A DNA stretch of 64,000 nt, from assembly GCA_020086605.1 (NCBI GenBank), contig JACBWW010000068.1:186232-250231 (forward strand), given 5' to 3'. The notes under the pieces are model-generated. The model saw only the letters and a program-made list of their open reading frames with translations. It ran no database searches and was not told the origin of the DNA. How positions within the stretch are numbered: position 1 is the stretch's first letter; every line of letters begins with the position of its first letter. This document shows positions 1 through 36,232 of this stretch, piece after piece. The stretch is from Lanius collurio (taxonomy: Eukaryota > Chordata > Aves > Passeriformes > Laniidae). A program made the translations under genes and the position numbers.

Positions 1-245
1 CACCGCCTCCCATCGCATCCCACCGCCTCCCATCGCATCCCACCGCCTCCCATCGCATCCCACCGCCTCCCATCGCCTCCATCGCATCCCACCGCCTCCC
101 ATAGCATCCCACCGCCTCCCATCGCATCCATCTCTTCCCATCGCATCCCACCGCCTCCCATCGCATCCATCACTTCCCACCGCCTCCCATCGCGTCCACT
201 GCCTCCCACCGCCTCGACCGCATCCATCGCATCCATTCATCCCAC
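1..245. repeat. 20-bp GC-rich tandem repeat (caccgcctcc/catcgcatcc)
   Basis: Two alternating 10-mers, caccgcctcc and catcgcatcc, run from the left edge of the window with growing divergence to about 245. The array is probably cut by the window edge. No gene is seen in it. Reading frames across it exist only because the repeat lacks stop codons. Confidence 0.9.
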
Positions 246-267
246 CGCTTCCATCGCGTCCCTCACA

Positions 268-335
268 TCCCATCGCTCCCATCGCTCCCATCGCTCCCAT
301 CGCTCCCATCGCTCCCATCGCTCCCATCGCTTCCA
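268..335. repeat. 9-bp tandem repeat (catcgctcc)n
   Basis: About seven near-perfect copies of catcgctcc follow the 20-bp array. Because 9 is a multiple of 3, the minus strand reads as a repeated Arg-Trp-Glu string. This is a property of the repeat and not evidence of a protein. Confidence 0.9.
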
Positions 336-339
336 TCGC

Positions 340-700
340 GTCCCACGCCTCCGCCGTCCCGGCCGGCCCTGCCCAGCCCCGGGGCAGGAGGAGCGGCTCC
401 GCCCGGCCCCGCCGCCCGAGCTGCCGGAGCCGCTCCGCGCTCTCCTCCTCGCTTTGGTGAGTGAACAGCGGCGGGGAAAGCGGGGAGGGAGCTGGGGCGA
501 GGGGAAGCGGGAGGCTTTGGAGGCTGGGGGAGCGCTGGCGGCTCCTCGAAGATCGCTTGTCCCGGCGGAGGCTGCGGCGGTACCGGCGAGAGGAGCGGGG
601 CAGGAAAGGCAGAGCGGCACAGCTCGCCAACACCCCCCGCTTTCGGTAACTCCCTCCCAGCATTAACTGGGAGCCCTTGGCAGGAGTTTTCTGCTCCTTA
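340..700 (+). promoter_or_regulatory. HRH1: CpG island, possible HRH1 promoter and non-coding first exon
   Basis: The stretch is very GC-rich and CpG-dense, with GC-box-like text (ccccgccgcccg) near 400-417. A strong donor-like site, gctttg followed by gtgagtg, puts a possible exon end at 456. HRH1 genes have non-coding 5' exons spliced to a single coding exon, and the coding exon here has a clear acceptor at 7006-7007, so a first exon here would fit. The exon itself is inferred. The CpG island could instead belong to a gene further left. Confidence 0.45.
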
Positions 701-2916
701 CCCGGCGCATCCCAGCCCAGAGCAGCAGAGGGGTGCGTGGAGCAAAGGGGCTCCCGTAGGGGGCAAACAAACCCGAAGAGAAATCCCCGAAGGGCACCAA
801 TACACTGCAGGAAGCTGAGCCAGCTTTGCTCCCCGGAGAACACCTGCCCAAACTGCAGATCCAGCAGCTCCAAAGGCTCCCAGGTTTGTCCCCTGCTCCC
901 GGAGCAGAAAGGAGTCGCTCTGCCCAGCCCAGCGAGGGCCAGGGCACGGAGGAGATGTTCAGATGGGAATGGAAAGGAAGGGAAACAAATGGATAGAATC
1001 CGGATTCTCCATTGTACTTAATGGGCACACTTGAATTAAGATGGTTCGGGGGAGTTCCTGTCTGCCTGCAAAATATTTATGCTCTTCTTTCAAGCGTCTT
1101 TCTGGCGACTACCAGCGAGGGAAGGGAAGGGGACACGGCTGGGAAAAACAGGCAGGGAGGTGTGGGTTCCGTAAGGGAGAACAGTGGCTTGGCTGAGCAA
1201 AGAGGAAGAGAGAGAACTTAACCCTCACCCCCGACTGAAGATAACTGTGCTCTTGCGAGGTAAATGCATTCTTTTCATACAGATCTTTTCTCAAATACAA
1301 GTCCAGCACATCCGGAGGAGGTTAACACTAGAGCAGGGACATAACCTGCCCTAAACCTCCTACCGTTCTGGATGTAGCCTCCCCGAGCTTTCCTTTATGG
1401 ACAGGAATGATGGAGAGAAACCGGAATTCTTGGATCAGCTGATTTTAAACTGTTTACTTGCAAGGCATCAGGCTCTCTCACTGTAGGAAACCCTGTGTTC
1501 CAGCAGTGCCCCTTTGCTATCTGCTTAATTCAACAAAAAAACATTAAAGCTGCCTGCAAAAAGAAGAAAAAAAGAGCTTTAACTCAGAAAGAGTTTAAGT
1601 CAGATATGTGTTTCCATGAAGGAAAAGCTTTGTACTTTCAATGAGTTATTGCTAAAATATGAAAGAACTCAGCATATTACTACAGTAAGTTCACCAGATG
1701 TTTGAAGAGACTGATAATATGCACTCCAAATTAGAGATGAAATTTAGAAAAAGTGACCCAAAATAAATCTTTCAGTACCAGGGTTTCCTTTTATTGCTGG
1801 TACAAGGAGACAGTGACTCCCCACACCCACTGGGATTTTTTAATTGGTGCATTTTTGTGATGAAGGTTTTCCTACAGCTTCAAAGCACCAGAAGTTCACT
1901 TGAGCTGAATTCAAGTAAATCCCCAAAGAGTTTTCATAGTGGCCAACCTCAGCATAGAAACAACTGCCAACTCTTATTCACACACGTTGGTTTTTACTTT
2001 TGTGAGTAGTGGCTCACCAAGGCACTCAGAAAGAACCAGATCTTGATGTTTGAAAGACAGGGTGAGCAACCTTTTTAAAAGTTAATTGTATTTCTACAAT
2101 TATGGTAATTAATTGATGCAGAGGAATTTTACAGTTGCCAGGGGTTGGAGTCTGTAGTAGCACAAGGTGGAGTCCAAAAAATGGAGGTTTTTTCGCCATC
2201 CCTGTAGGAAAGATGTCCTGTTATAGTGAGGTGGGATAATGGGTTCCAAACCCAGGACAGAAGGGCTCAGCTTTAAAGGAACCACATTCCTGGGAAATTC
2301 CCCTTGTTTACAGGGGATTTACAGCTACTGGGTTGGTTTGGTGCATCACAGCACAAATTTCTTCTATTACTGCACAGGTCTAGCACCCACAGCAAATTCT
2401 CTTTTTACACACAAGTAATGGAGTAAAGAATCTGATTTCTCCAGCACAGCAGTACTTAAAGAAAGTAACATTTAAACACTGTTTTGCTGAGAGATCACAC
2501 TGATGGCCAATTAGTTGATACTGATATTGTTTAGACTAGCAGACAAAATTAATACCATATCTGGAAGCTTCAGGGTTCCAGTCAAGATGAGGTTTTCCCC
2601 CAATCTCTTGGCAAAAAGAATCCATATTTGGGAAATACTATCACAAGGACAAGACTGGATTTTGTCATGGAAAAAACTGACATTTAGAACAACATAAACT
2701 AGAAAATTGAACTGCTGGAAGAAGAGTTTCTGGAAGTCTGAGATTACATTTTGAAGGCCAAAGCATTCTTTGGAATGTGTTCATCTTCTGTTAGCTCCTT
2801 TTAATATTCATGGAATACAGGCCAAGGGTTAAAGAGAGTTGTTAAAAAATGCCAGCCAGAGTCACAAAAGTCTGTTTCCATCTCCTGATGACTTCAGGTT
2901 AAGGCTCAAATTAAAA

Positions 2917-2951
2917 AATAAAATATTTATTTAGAAAAAAAAAAAAAAAAA
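2917..2951 (+). other. AATAAA followed by A17 tract
   Basis: AATAAA at 2917-2922 is followed 13 bp later by an uninterrupted run of 17 A (2935-2951). This is the layout of a polyadenylated retroposed 3' end, but the upstream sequence is not one I recognise and no flanking target duplication was found. It may be a simple A-tract. Confidence 0.3.
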
Positions 2952-3036
2952 GGTAGTAAATACAAATACAGTATTTCCTCCATTAAATAAAAGCAGAAGT
3001 ATTTATCTGCAATCCTGACAGCCTGTACCCTAAAAT

Positions 3037-3286
3037 CCAGATATACCAATTAAAAGAATTAGTGGGAGCACAGCAGAATCAGTGGACTAAAAAGAAAATA
3101 TCCCTATATCAGCAAGTTACAATTTCAGTATATCACACAATTATAATAATAAATACTTTTTTCTCCTTGAAACACTTCATGAAGTTACTTAAAAGTTTCA
3201 ATCCTCCTCCACAACAGGCTCTGCATCCATCTTCTTGTTCACAAGGTCTGTTGCTCTCCTTAGCACATCACAGTCCAAGTTGGAGG
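3037..3286 (+). repeat. Copy A of a 250-bp direct repeat
   Basis: This stretch, from ccagatataccaatt to ccaagttggagg, recurs at 5263-5515 in the same orientation. The differences are a few substitutions and one 3-bp insertion, so identity is roughly 97 percent by eye. The similarity starts and stops sharply at both ends. I do not recognise the family. Confidence 0.9.
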
Positions 3287-5163
3287 AATAAGGATAAATT
3301 TAATGGCCCAGCCCAGAGCCAAGCAATAAATCTGCTGTACAAAGGGGCACAGGGGTTGACCTTGCCCCGTGGCCACCTGCATGAAGGGGTCACTGCTCTG
3401 AGTGTGAGGGGATTTCCCACAGTCCAGAGCAACTGGATAAATTCATTTTAAAAATAATCCATCTGAAGTATTTTAAAATTACCTGTAATGTGTTTTCCCA
3501 GACATAATTGAATAAATGCCTTAACCATACAGACTGTTCACCTTCTTTAGCCAAGTGGCAGGGCCAGGAGGGGGTATAGAAATGCAGCATTTATGGCACT
3601 GGGCCCTCAAGTTTGGAAGTGAAGTGTGGGGAAGGCTTCAGAAACAGCCTCTTGCCCCTTCTTTCCCCAGGAGCAGCACCTTTCCCAGTCCCTCTGGCAC
3701 ACATTCCTGGGGCATCCAGCTCCCAAATCAGCCTGCAGATCCCCCACCCAACAACTCAGACAGCAATTTGCTCCACACCCTGCTCTGTAAAGTAGATTTC
3801 AGCCCATCTGCTACACAAGTCTTGGTCTCATTTCCCCCCCAGCACAGCATTTTCTGCAAAAGCCACTGAAAATTCCCTGCCCCCAGAGGAATGCAATGCA
3901 ATTAATGCAAAACTGGACCACCAGATGTCCAGAGCTGTCATTAAGGAGCTCCTCCAACCCAAGGAAGAATCATAACAAGGAATGAAATTTTATAATATTT
4001 ATAATTCAGGCAGGGTTGCTTGTTCACACAGCAAAAGATTTATTTATAACTCTCTTAAAATAGGTATGTGAGGGGAAAAGGATGGTCCAGCAGAGTCGAG
4101 GAATTTGACTGGTTGGACACTGCAGCTTCAGGGTATGGATCTTCATTTCAGGCTGCCTGGGAGAGACAGCTCGAGGGCAGAAAGAATTCAGTCTGTCCTT
4201 TGACAGTGGAAGACACTTTTCTGAAATAAAAAACCAACCTCTGGTCCTTGCTGGACTCAGACTTTGAGTCATCTGAGTGGGAACAGCAGGCAGGTTTACC
4301 ACGTTTTTTCATTTACTTTTTATCAAAAATATTCCTTGAATATTGGCAGGCATTGAATAGGGTTGTTCCCTTACAGAGAAATAAATGAGTTTTTGAGAGG
4401 GAAATCAATCAAACCTCTAACATGTTAATACTTTCAACACCTAAAGAATACTTTTGTAAAGGACCACTAGAAATAAATGGGTTTCTTCAGTACAACATAG
4501 TGAGTAAAGGCCATCTGAATAAAAATCTTACTTTCTGCCTTGAATTTAGTCTGATGAACAAGAATTTTGCTCTTTGGACCTGCAGCCTCTTAAAAATCTA
4601 TCAGATCAAGATGTGCCAGCAGCTGCTTCTAGAAACTTACTCCCACTTAGTCAGGGCTTAATAGATTGCTCCTGCACTAATGAGGCACTGAGGGGTCCAC
4701 TCAGCATCTCCCAGCAGAGTCTGGTTCCTTGGAACTGTAATACAATAACAAATGGTGATGGCTGAGCCTCCTCGTAGAAAAAGCTCTTCCCAGACAGCAA
4801 AAATTAAAGAAGCATTTCATGGTGAGGTCAGGGTTTAGAATTTCCAAAAAGCAATCCAAGGTCTTGGGCTGCTTTGTTTAAAATCTCTTCTTAGTGAACT
4901 TTGTTTCAGTGTAATTAAAATGTGCAAACATTAAACCCCATTTATTCATTATTATTGCTTTCCTCTACTGGCAACTGAGTTCCAGATAAGGAATTACAGT
5001 AGCTCCTGAAAAAAGGGCACCTGCCCTTCTTTGGAGCAGGAGTCCTCCAGACCAAGATCTGCAAGTTGCTTCCTAAATCCTGCCCTATCCAACCCCAGCA
5101 GTGCTGAGGAGAAAGTTTGGGGAGCAGTCAACACCTTCTACTGTGTTCTGCTCTGTTTTATTG

Positions 5164-5225
5164 CCAGAATCACAGAATTTGTAAGGGTTGGGGAGACCTC
5201 TGGAGACCATCCAGCCCAAGCCCAG
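5164..5225 (-). mobile_element. CR1-like LINE 3'-end remnant
   Basis: The + strand reads agaatcacagaat, then ggttggggagacctctggagaccatccagcccaa. This resembles the reverse complement of the avian CR1 LINE 3' terminus (8-bp ATTCTRTG-type terminal repeats preceded by a conserved 3' UTR block), so the element lies on the minus strand. It is short, diverged and non-coding. It sits just left of copy B of the 250-bp repeat. Confidence 0.6.
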
Positions 5226-5262
5226 ATGCAGTTCATGCATTCCACACCCAGCCCCTGAACAA

Positions 5263-5515
5263 CCAGATATACCAATTAAAAGAATTAGTGGGAGCACAGC
5301 AGAACCAGTGGACTAAAAAGAAAACATCCCTATATCAGCAAGTTACAATTTCAGTATATCACACAATTATAATAATAAATACTTTTTTCTCCTTGAAACA
5401 CTTCATGAAGTTACTTAAAAGTTTCAATCCTCCTCCACAGCAGGCTCTGCATCCATCTTCTTGTTGTTCACAAGGTCTGTTGCTCTCCTTAGCACATCAG
5501 CATCCAAGTTGGAGG
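5263..5515 (+). repeat. Copy B of the 250-bp direct repeat
   Basis: Near-identical to 3037-3286, with about 1.98 kb between the copies. It carries an extra gtt at the cttgttgttcac position. Different sequence flanks each copy, so the unit moved or was duplicated as a defined block. Confidence 0.9.
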
Positions 5516-7007
5516 GGATCTGTCTAAGCAGGCAGCTTTCTTTGCTGTTATTTTCCTTTTTTGGTTGAAGACTCAATTAAAGGTGCCTTTTCTCCCTTTG
5601 TTTTACCACACATTTACATGGAAATCCATGGGGGTGAAGATCAGCCATTCCAGCTTCTTGCAACAACTCCTTGCCTTGGCCATGCCCTGTACACTTAAAA
5701 ACACTTGAAGAGGTGGAAGAAACACTGGGATACAACCAATTTCCAGACAGGCTGGTTTAAAATCCACAGAGTAATTTCTCTCCTCGTTCTCAGGAGACGC
5801 TCAAGGCCTCTCATCTGAGCAGCTGCCACAGAGGAATTGTCCTGGCAGAGCCTGAAGGGATCTGGGCTCACAGCACTGCCCAGGGTGCTCCTGTTCCCCC
5901 TGCCAGTGGATGCTGCTGCTGCCACCAAGGACACAGCTCCTCTCCCAACAACACCCACCTGTAAGCAAAGCCCAGGCAAGAAGGAATTTGACCTCTCATA
6001 AGGAAGCACAAATCGTTTCAGCTTAAACCCTGATTACTGGAAGAAGAAAGATAAAGTTAAATGAAGTATTTCATCACGGGATTTCAATAGGAAATGCTGA
6101 TTATTGAACAATCTCTTGCATTGTATTGCTCTGGCCACGTTTAGAGTTATGAGGGTGAGAAATGCCATGCATATCTCAGTGTTAGTTGTGTAAATACTTT
6201 GAGCAAATATATTTACAGTCTCAATTTCCTTCCTTATTGCTTTAAGAGATTTACCAGAACATAAACTCAGACAAGCTATGACAAGGCACAAAATGTGTGT
6301 CACCAGCACAGACATTTTTCTTCAATGTACTGGAGGCAGAATTTGATCGATTGATCATGTGCTCCAAGATGTAAAACATTATTAATCAATTCTGGACTGT
6401 GGATCAATACATGAAGTTAGCAGTTGGGAAGCAGAAGATGCTTCTTAATCCTGAAAAATCCTATCATTTCGTATTTGATCTAAAATAGGCCTGGCATCTT
6501 TAAATGTTTGAAATCTGTGTGAGCCTAAACTGTGTAGGAAGAGATTACTCATTACCTATAATTTGAATGACTGCCTACTGACTGCCAGCTGCTGGATTCT
6601 CCAACTGTTAGATGTAGGTTGTAAACAAGACTGGCTTGTTTAAACTATTTAGTACAAAATACATTAATATGCTTTTTACTAACACATTTGAAATTGGTTT
6701 GCCAATATGGAGTTTATGTTCTGGTTCATGATCAGCTGTTTAATGAGATGTAATGGATTAAAACTGTGAGGAATTAAATTTCTGCTTCAGATTCTGGGGT
6801 CAGAAATATATGAAGCTCTATGAAAACTGTTTGGGATTGGTTATTAGGGTTTCATAAAACACAAATTACCTCTGTGTAAAATGTTGTAAGAAATATCTGT
6901 TCTTTAGGAAAGCCCTAAAAGGGCCAGTGCTAAACTGAGGCACGAATTAGCTTTATTATCTTATTACTACAGCAATTGAGCATGTCTTTTTTTTTCTTTT
7001 TCTGTAG

Positions 7008-7127
7008 TTCTGGAAGTAAAAATCCCCAAGCAGCCCAGCCCATTTTCATCCAAGAGTGCAAACCACAACTGAACTTCCAAGGCCTGGACGTCCGCTCCAA
7101 TTCCCACTCTGTGCACCCGTGAAAAAG
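7008..7127 (+). other. HRH1: HRH1 5' UTR part of the coding exon
   Basis: A long T-rich tract ending in ctgtag gives a convincing splice acceptor at 7006-7007. The 120 bases that follow run to the first in-frame ATG at 7128. The frame stays open upstream to a GTG at 7056, but a vertebrate gene would start at the ATG, which has A at -3. Confidence 0.7.
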
Positions 7128-8540
7128 ATGTCCAAAAACACAACAGAGAACTCAAGCAATGCTCCCTCAGCTCTTCTAGGCCTGTTCCTGGGCAGCATTT
7201 CCCTGGTCACCATTGTCATGAACATTTTAGTGCTGTGTGCTGTGAAAACGGAGAAGAAGCTGCAGACAGTGGGCAATTTGTACATCGTGAGCTTGTCCAT
7301 CGCTGACCTGATCGTGGGGGTGGCCGTGATGCCCCTGAACATCGTGTACCTGCTGAGCCCCGTGTGGCCCCTGGGGCTGGCAGCCTGCTTGTTCTGGCTC
7401 TCCATGGATTACGTGGCCAGCACCGCCTCTATTTTCAACCTCTTCATCCTGTGCATGGACCGGTACCGCTCGGTGCAGCAGCCCCTGAAGTACCTCAAGT
7501 ACCGCACCAAAATGAGAGCCTCGCTCCTCATCCTGGGGGCCTGGCTGCTCTCCTTCACCTGGGTCATCCCCATCCTGGGCTGGCACGTTTTTGCCAACAA
7601 TGGGCAAAGGAAGGTGAAGGAGAACAAGTGTGAGACGGAGTTTTCCGAAGTCACCTGGTTTAAAGTGGTGACGGCCCTTTTTAACTTCTACCTGCCCTCC
7701 CTCCTCATGCTGTGGTTCTACTGTAAAATCTTCAGAACCGTCCGGAAACACTGCCAGCACCGAGAGCTCACCAACGGGCCTTACTGGTCTTCCTTGGAAA
7801 GAAACACCGGGCATCAGACTAAGATAAAGGATGAGAAAAATGTCTGCCTCCAGAAGCAAATCTCAGGTGAGAACACCCCTGGCACAGACAGGCAAAGCTC
7901 CCCAGAGCCCCCAAAAGTGGAGGCAGAGCTTTATTTCAGCAGTCCTGACAAGTCTGCCAAGGCACTGAGCAGTGGGAAAGTCCTGAAGTGGAGCTGTTTC
8001 TCCATCCCCCCGGCCAAGCCTGAGCGTGGCTTGGATAAAGCAGGGAAGAAGGGGGGGTGTGCCCCAAAAAAGCCTGGGAATAAAGAGCAGCCGGACTGCC
8101 AGGACAGCGACTCCAGCGCAGCATCAGACACCCACACCTTCACTGAGGTGGCCCCCCATGCAGAGCACTCCAAGCCCAGCCCTAAAGGTTCCTGCTGTCC
8201 TCAGGGAAGGACTGAGCGCAGGGATTCCAGAGGGCTGACATTCCTGAGGAAGACGTGGCACACCCTGCAGGGCCATTCCAGGAGCGCTCACCGGCACGGG
8301 AACAGGGAGCGGAAGGCAGCAAAGCAGCTGGGGGTGATCATGGCAGCCTTCATGCTCTGCTGGATCCCCTACTTCGTGTTATTTATGGTGATAACATTCC
8401 ATGACCATGAACGGCTCTCAGAACTGCACATGGTCACCATATGGCTCGGCTACGTGAACTCCACCCTAAATCCATTCCTGTATCCTCTTTGTAACCACAA
8501 TTTCAAGAAGACTTTCAAAAAGATCCTTCACATTCACTGA
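7128..8540 (+). CDS. HRH1: Histamine H1 receptor
   Basis: A 470-residue class A GPCR in one uninterrupted exon. In this family histamine binding activates Gq/11 and phospholipase C at the plasma membrane. Seven hydrophobic segments are visible. The amine-anchoring Asp of TM3 is D94 in the FWLSMDYVAST segment, followed by the DRY motif at 111-113. TM5 keeps T182 and N186 (WFKVVTALFNFYLP), which match the H1 ligand-contact Thr and Asn. TM6 has CWIP at 411-414, and TM7 has Y442 and NPFLY at 448-452. N-glycosylation sequons lie at N4 and N8. The third intracellular loop is long (about 204-395), rich in Lys, Ser, Pro and Cys, and poorly conserved, as is usual for H1. The C-tail is very short (KKILHIH). 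Human HRH1 is 487 residues, so the length fits, with the difference mostly in the loop. The start was placed at 7128 because the frame upstream has no other ATG. ATG7 follows on the same strand. Confidence 0.97.
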   Translation: MSKNTTENSSNAPSALLGLFLGSISLVTIVMNILVLCAVKTEKKLQTVGNLYIVSLSIADLIVGVAVMPLNIVYLLSPVWPLGLAACLFWLSMDYVASTASIFNLFILCMDRYRSVQQPLKYLKYRTKMRASLLILGAWLLSFTWVIPILGWHVFANNGQRKVKENKCETEFSEVTWFKVVTALFNFYLPSLLMLWFYCKIFRTVRKHCQHRELTNGPYWSSLERNTGHQTKIKDEKNVCLQKQISGENTPGTDRQSSPEPPKVEAELYFSSPDKSAKALSSGKVLKWSCFSIPPAKPERGLDKAGKKGGCAPKKPGNKEQPDCQDSDSSAASDTHTFTEVAPHAEHSKPSPKGSCCPQGRTERRDSRGLTFLRKTWHTLQGHSRSAHRHGNRERKAAKQLGVIMAAFMLCWIPYFVLFMVITFHDHERLSELHMVTIWLGYVNSTLNPFLYPLCNHNFKKTFKKILHIH

Positions 8541-8950
8541 TAGTGGACAGTGATTCTGGAGCTCAAATGCAGCTCAGGAGTTCAACCAAATAAAATAGCC
8601 CAGTTTCAAAGGATGGGTAAAGTAAAAGACTTACCCAAACTGTAATTTATAAAATGTTAGTAAAAGTGGGAAATGTGCATTTAATAGCTTTAACACATTT
8701 GAAGAGCTACTTCAGATCAAGGATCTGAAAAACTCAGGGTCAATCTATGAACTGTTACATTGCTGTCAACCTTTTACCATTTGAGATCACCTCTTTCGTC
8801 ACAGAAATGGAGATACAAATAGGCATCTTCAGTGATTATAAATTATTCAGCCACAGAAAAGGAAGAAATCCCATTTCTGTGATTGGCCAAAACCATTTTT
8901 CTCCTTCAACCTACTCCATTACATGCAGGAACACACTGCTTGTGCAGTGA
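8541..8950 (+). other. HRH1 3' UTR and intergenic sequence
   Basis: AT-rich sequence after the HRH1 stop. A canonical AATAAA lies at 8589-8594, only about 50 bases past the stop. It could end a short 3' UTR, but a longer 3' UTR cannot be excluded. The stretch ends at a single-N join (8951), so the true distance to ATG7 is unknown. Confidence 0.6.
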
Positions 8951-8951
8951 N
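8951..8951. other. Single-N assembly join
   Basis: One N separates AT-rich sequence from a very GC-rich CpG island. The abrupt change of composition suggests that sequence is missing here. No overlap between the two sides is visible. Confidence 0.85.
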
Positions 8952-9420
8952 GGCGCCATCGCTCCGCGCCCGCTCCGTCATGGGCGCGCCGCGGCTGACG
9001 CAGCAAGCGGGAGCCGGCCGGGGATGCGGGCAGCGAGCGGCGCAGCCGGTGATGGGGGAGCGGGAATGGAGCGGGAATGGAGCGGGGATGGAGCGGGGCT
9101 GGAGCCATCGGGGAGCGGGGCTGGAGCTGTGGGGGAGCGGGGATGGAGCGGGGCTGGAGCCATCGGGGAGCGGGGATGGAGCCATCGGGGGTCCTGCCGG
9201 CCGCGGGCACCGGCACCGCCACGGCCCCTGCCGCCACCCCGGCACTGCCCCAGCAGCGGCACCGTCCCCGCACTGCCCCAGCACCGTCCCCGCACTGCCC
9301 CTTGCAGGGCTCCCCGCCATCGGTGTGGCCGGGCCTCAGCCGGCTCCCCGGGCGGCAGCGGGGGCTGCAGTCACGCACAGGCGGGCGGAGGCTGTCCCGG
9401 GCCGAGCGGCCGGGCTGGTG
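8952..9420 (+). promoter_or_regulatory. ATG7: CpG island, probable ATG7 promoter region
   Basis: Extremely GC- and CpG-rich, starting directly after the single-N join and lying 0.8-1.3 kb upstream of the ATG7 start codon. It contains a CRE/AP-1-like ctgacgcag near 8995-9003 and several GC boxes. ATG7 has a non-coding first exon in other vertebrates and one should lie here, but I cannot fix its ends. The part from 9060 to 9190 is itself a short repeat of ggagcgggg/ctggagccatcgg units. Confidence 0.6.
9060..9190. repeat. G-rich imperfect repeat in the ATG7 CpG island
   Basis: Imperfect units such as ggagcgggaat, ggagcggggat and ggagcggggctggagccatc repeat along the + strand. There are many runs of four G, so folding into G-quadruplexes on this strand is possible. 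Confidence 0.8.
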
Positions 9421-9625
9421 TCGGTCCCGGGGCGGTGTCGGTCCCAGTGCCGTGTCTTTCCCGGTTCTGTGTCGCTGTGCGGGGCGGGGTCGGTCCCGGG
9501 GCGGGGTCGGTCCCAGTGCCGTGTCTTTCCCGGTTCTGTGTCGCTGTGCGGGGCGGGGTCGGTCCCGGGGCGGGGTCGGTCCCAGTGCCGTGTCTGTCCC
9601 GGTTCTGTGTCGCTGTGCGGGTCAG
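9418..9625. repeat. 69-bp GC-rich tandem repeat, three copies
   Basis: The block tcggtcccggggcggggtcgg, then tcccagtgccgtgtc, then ccggttctgtgtcgctgtgcgg occurs three times. The marker tcccag sits at 9442, 9511 and 9580. The period of 69 is a multiple of 3, which keeps frames open without implying coding. Confidence 0.9.
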
Positions 9626-9663
9626 TGTCGGTACCGGGGCCTGTCCTACGTCAGTGAGCGGGC

Positions 9664-10200
9664 CCGGTGCCGTGTTCGGGCCCGGTGCCGTGTCCGTGTT
9701 CGGGCCCGGTGCCGTGTCCATCCCGGTGCCGTGTCCATCCCGGTGCCATGCCCGTGTCCGTCTCGGTGCCGTGTCCCCCCCGCCGGTGCCGTGACCCCCG
9801 CCGGTGCCGTGTCCCCCGCCGGTGCCGTGTCCCCCTGCCGGTGCCGCGTCCATCCCGGTGCCATGCCCATGTTCGGGCCCGGTGCCGTGTCCCCCTGCCG
9901 GTGCCGTGTCCCCCTGCCGGTGCCGTGTCCCCCTGTCCGTGCCGTGTCCCCCTGCCGGTGCCATGTCGGTCCCGGTGCCGCGTCCCCCCTGCCGGTGCCG
10001 CGTCCCCCCTGTCGGTGCCGCGTCCCCCCTTTCGGTGCCGTGTCCCCCTTTCGGTGCCGTGTCCCCCTGCCGGTGCCGTGTCCCCCCTGCCGGTGCCGCG
10101 TCCCCTGCCGGTGCCGTGTCCATGTTCGGGCCCGGTGCCGTTTCCCCCAGCCGGTGCCGTGTCCCCCCTTTCGGTGCCGCGTCCCCCCGCCGGTGCCGCT
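9664..10200. repeat. GC-rich minisatellite, about 27 units of 18-20 bp
   Basis: Units of the form ccggtgccgtgtcccccctg repeat with small variations. I count about 27 occurrences of ggtgcc. Each unit brings two or more CpGs, and most bring a run of four to six C. It fills the stretch between the probable promoter and the first coding exon of ATG7. A last degenerate unit (ctcggtgccgc) lies inside the 5' UTR of that exon. Long proline/arginine- and glycine-rich frames on both strands here are artefacts of the repeat. Confidence 0.93.
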
Positions 10201-10227
10201 CCGCTCACCCGCTTTCCTGCTTGGCAG

Positions 10228-10260
10228 GGCTCGGTGCCGCAGCGCTCAGCAGCTGAAGGC
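10228..10260 (+). other. ATG7: ATG7 5' UTR part of the first coding exon
   Basis: A pyrimidine-rich tract ending in ttggcag gives an acceptor at 10226-10227. Thirty-three bases of 5' UTR then lead to the ATG at 10261. Confidence 0.65.

Positions 10261-36232
<25,972 letters not shown>

Larger units (their letters stand above)
701..7007 (+). other. Probable HRH1 5' intron; no coding sequence seen
   Basis: AT-rich unique sequence leading to a polypyrimidine tract and acceptor (tttttctgtag) that ends at 7007. It contains a 250-bp direct repeat present twice, a CR1-like LINE remnant and a 17-bp A-tract. Open frames here are short, lack recognisable domains and look like chance. Confidence 0.55.

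Noticed and set aside
7056..7127. Extended HRH1 start at 7056
   Set aside because: The codon is GTG, it is only 48 bases past the splice acceptor, and the residues before the ATG at 7128 do not resemble any receptor N-terminus.
7227..7859. 210-residue minus-strand frame
   Set aside because: It is the antisense shadow of the HRH1 coding exon.
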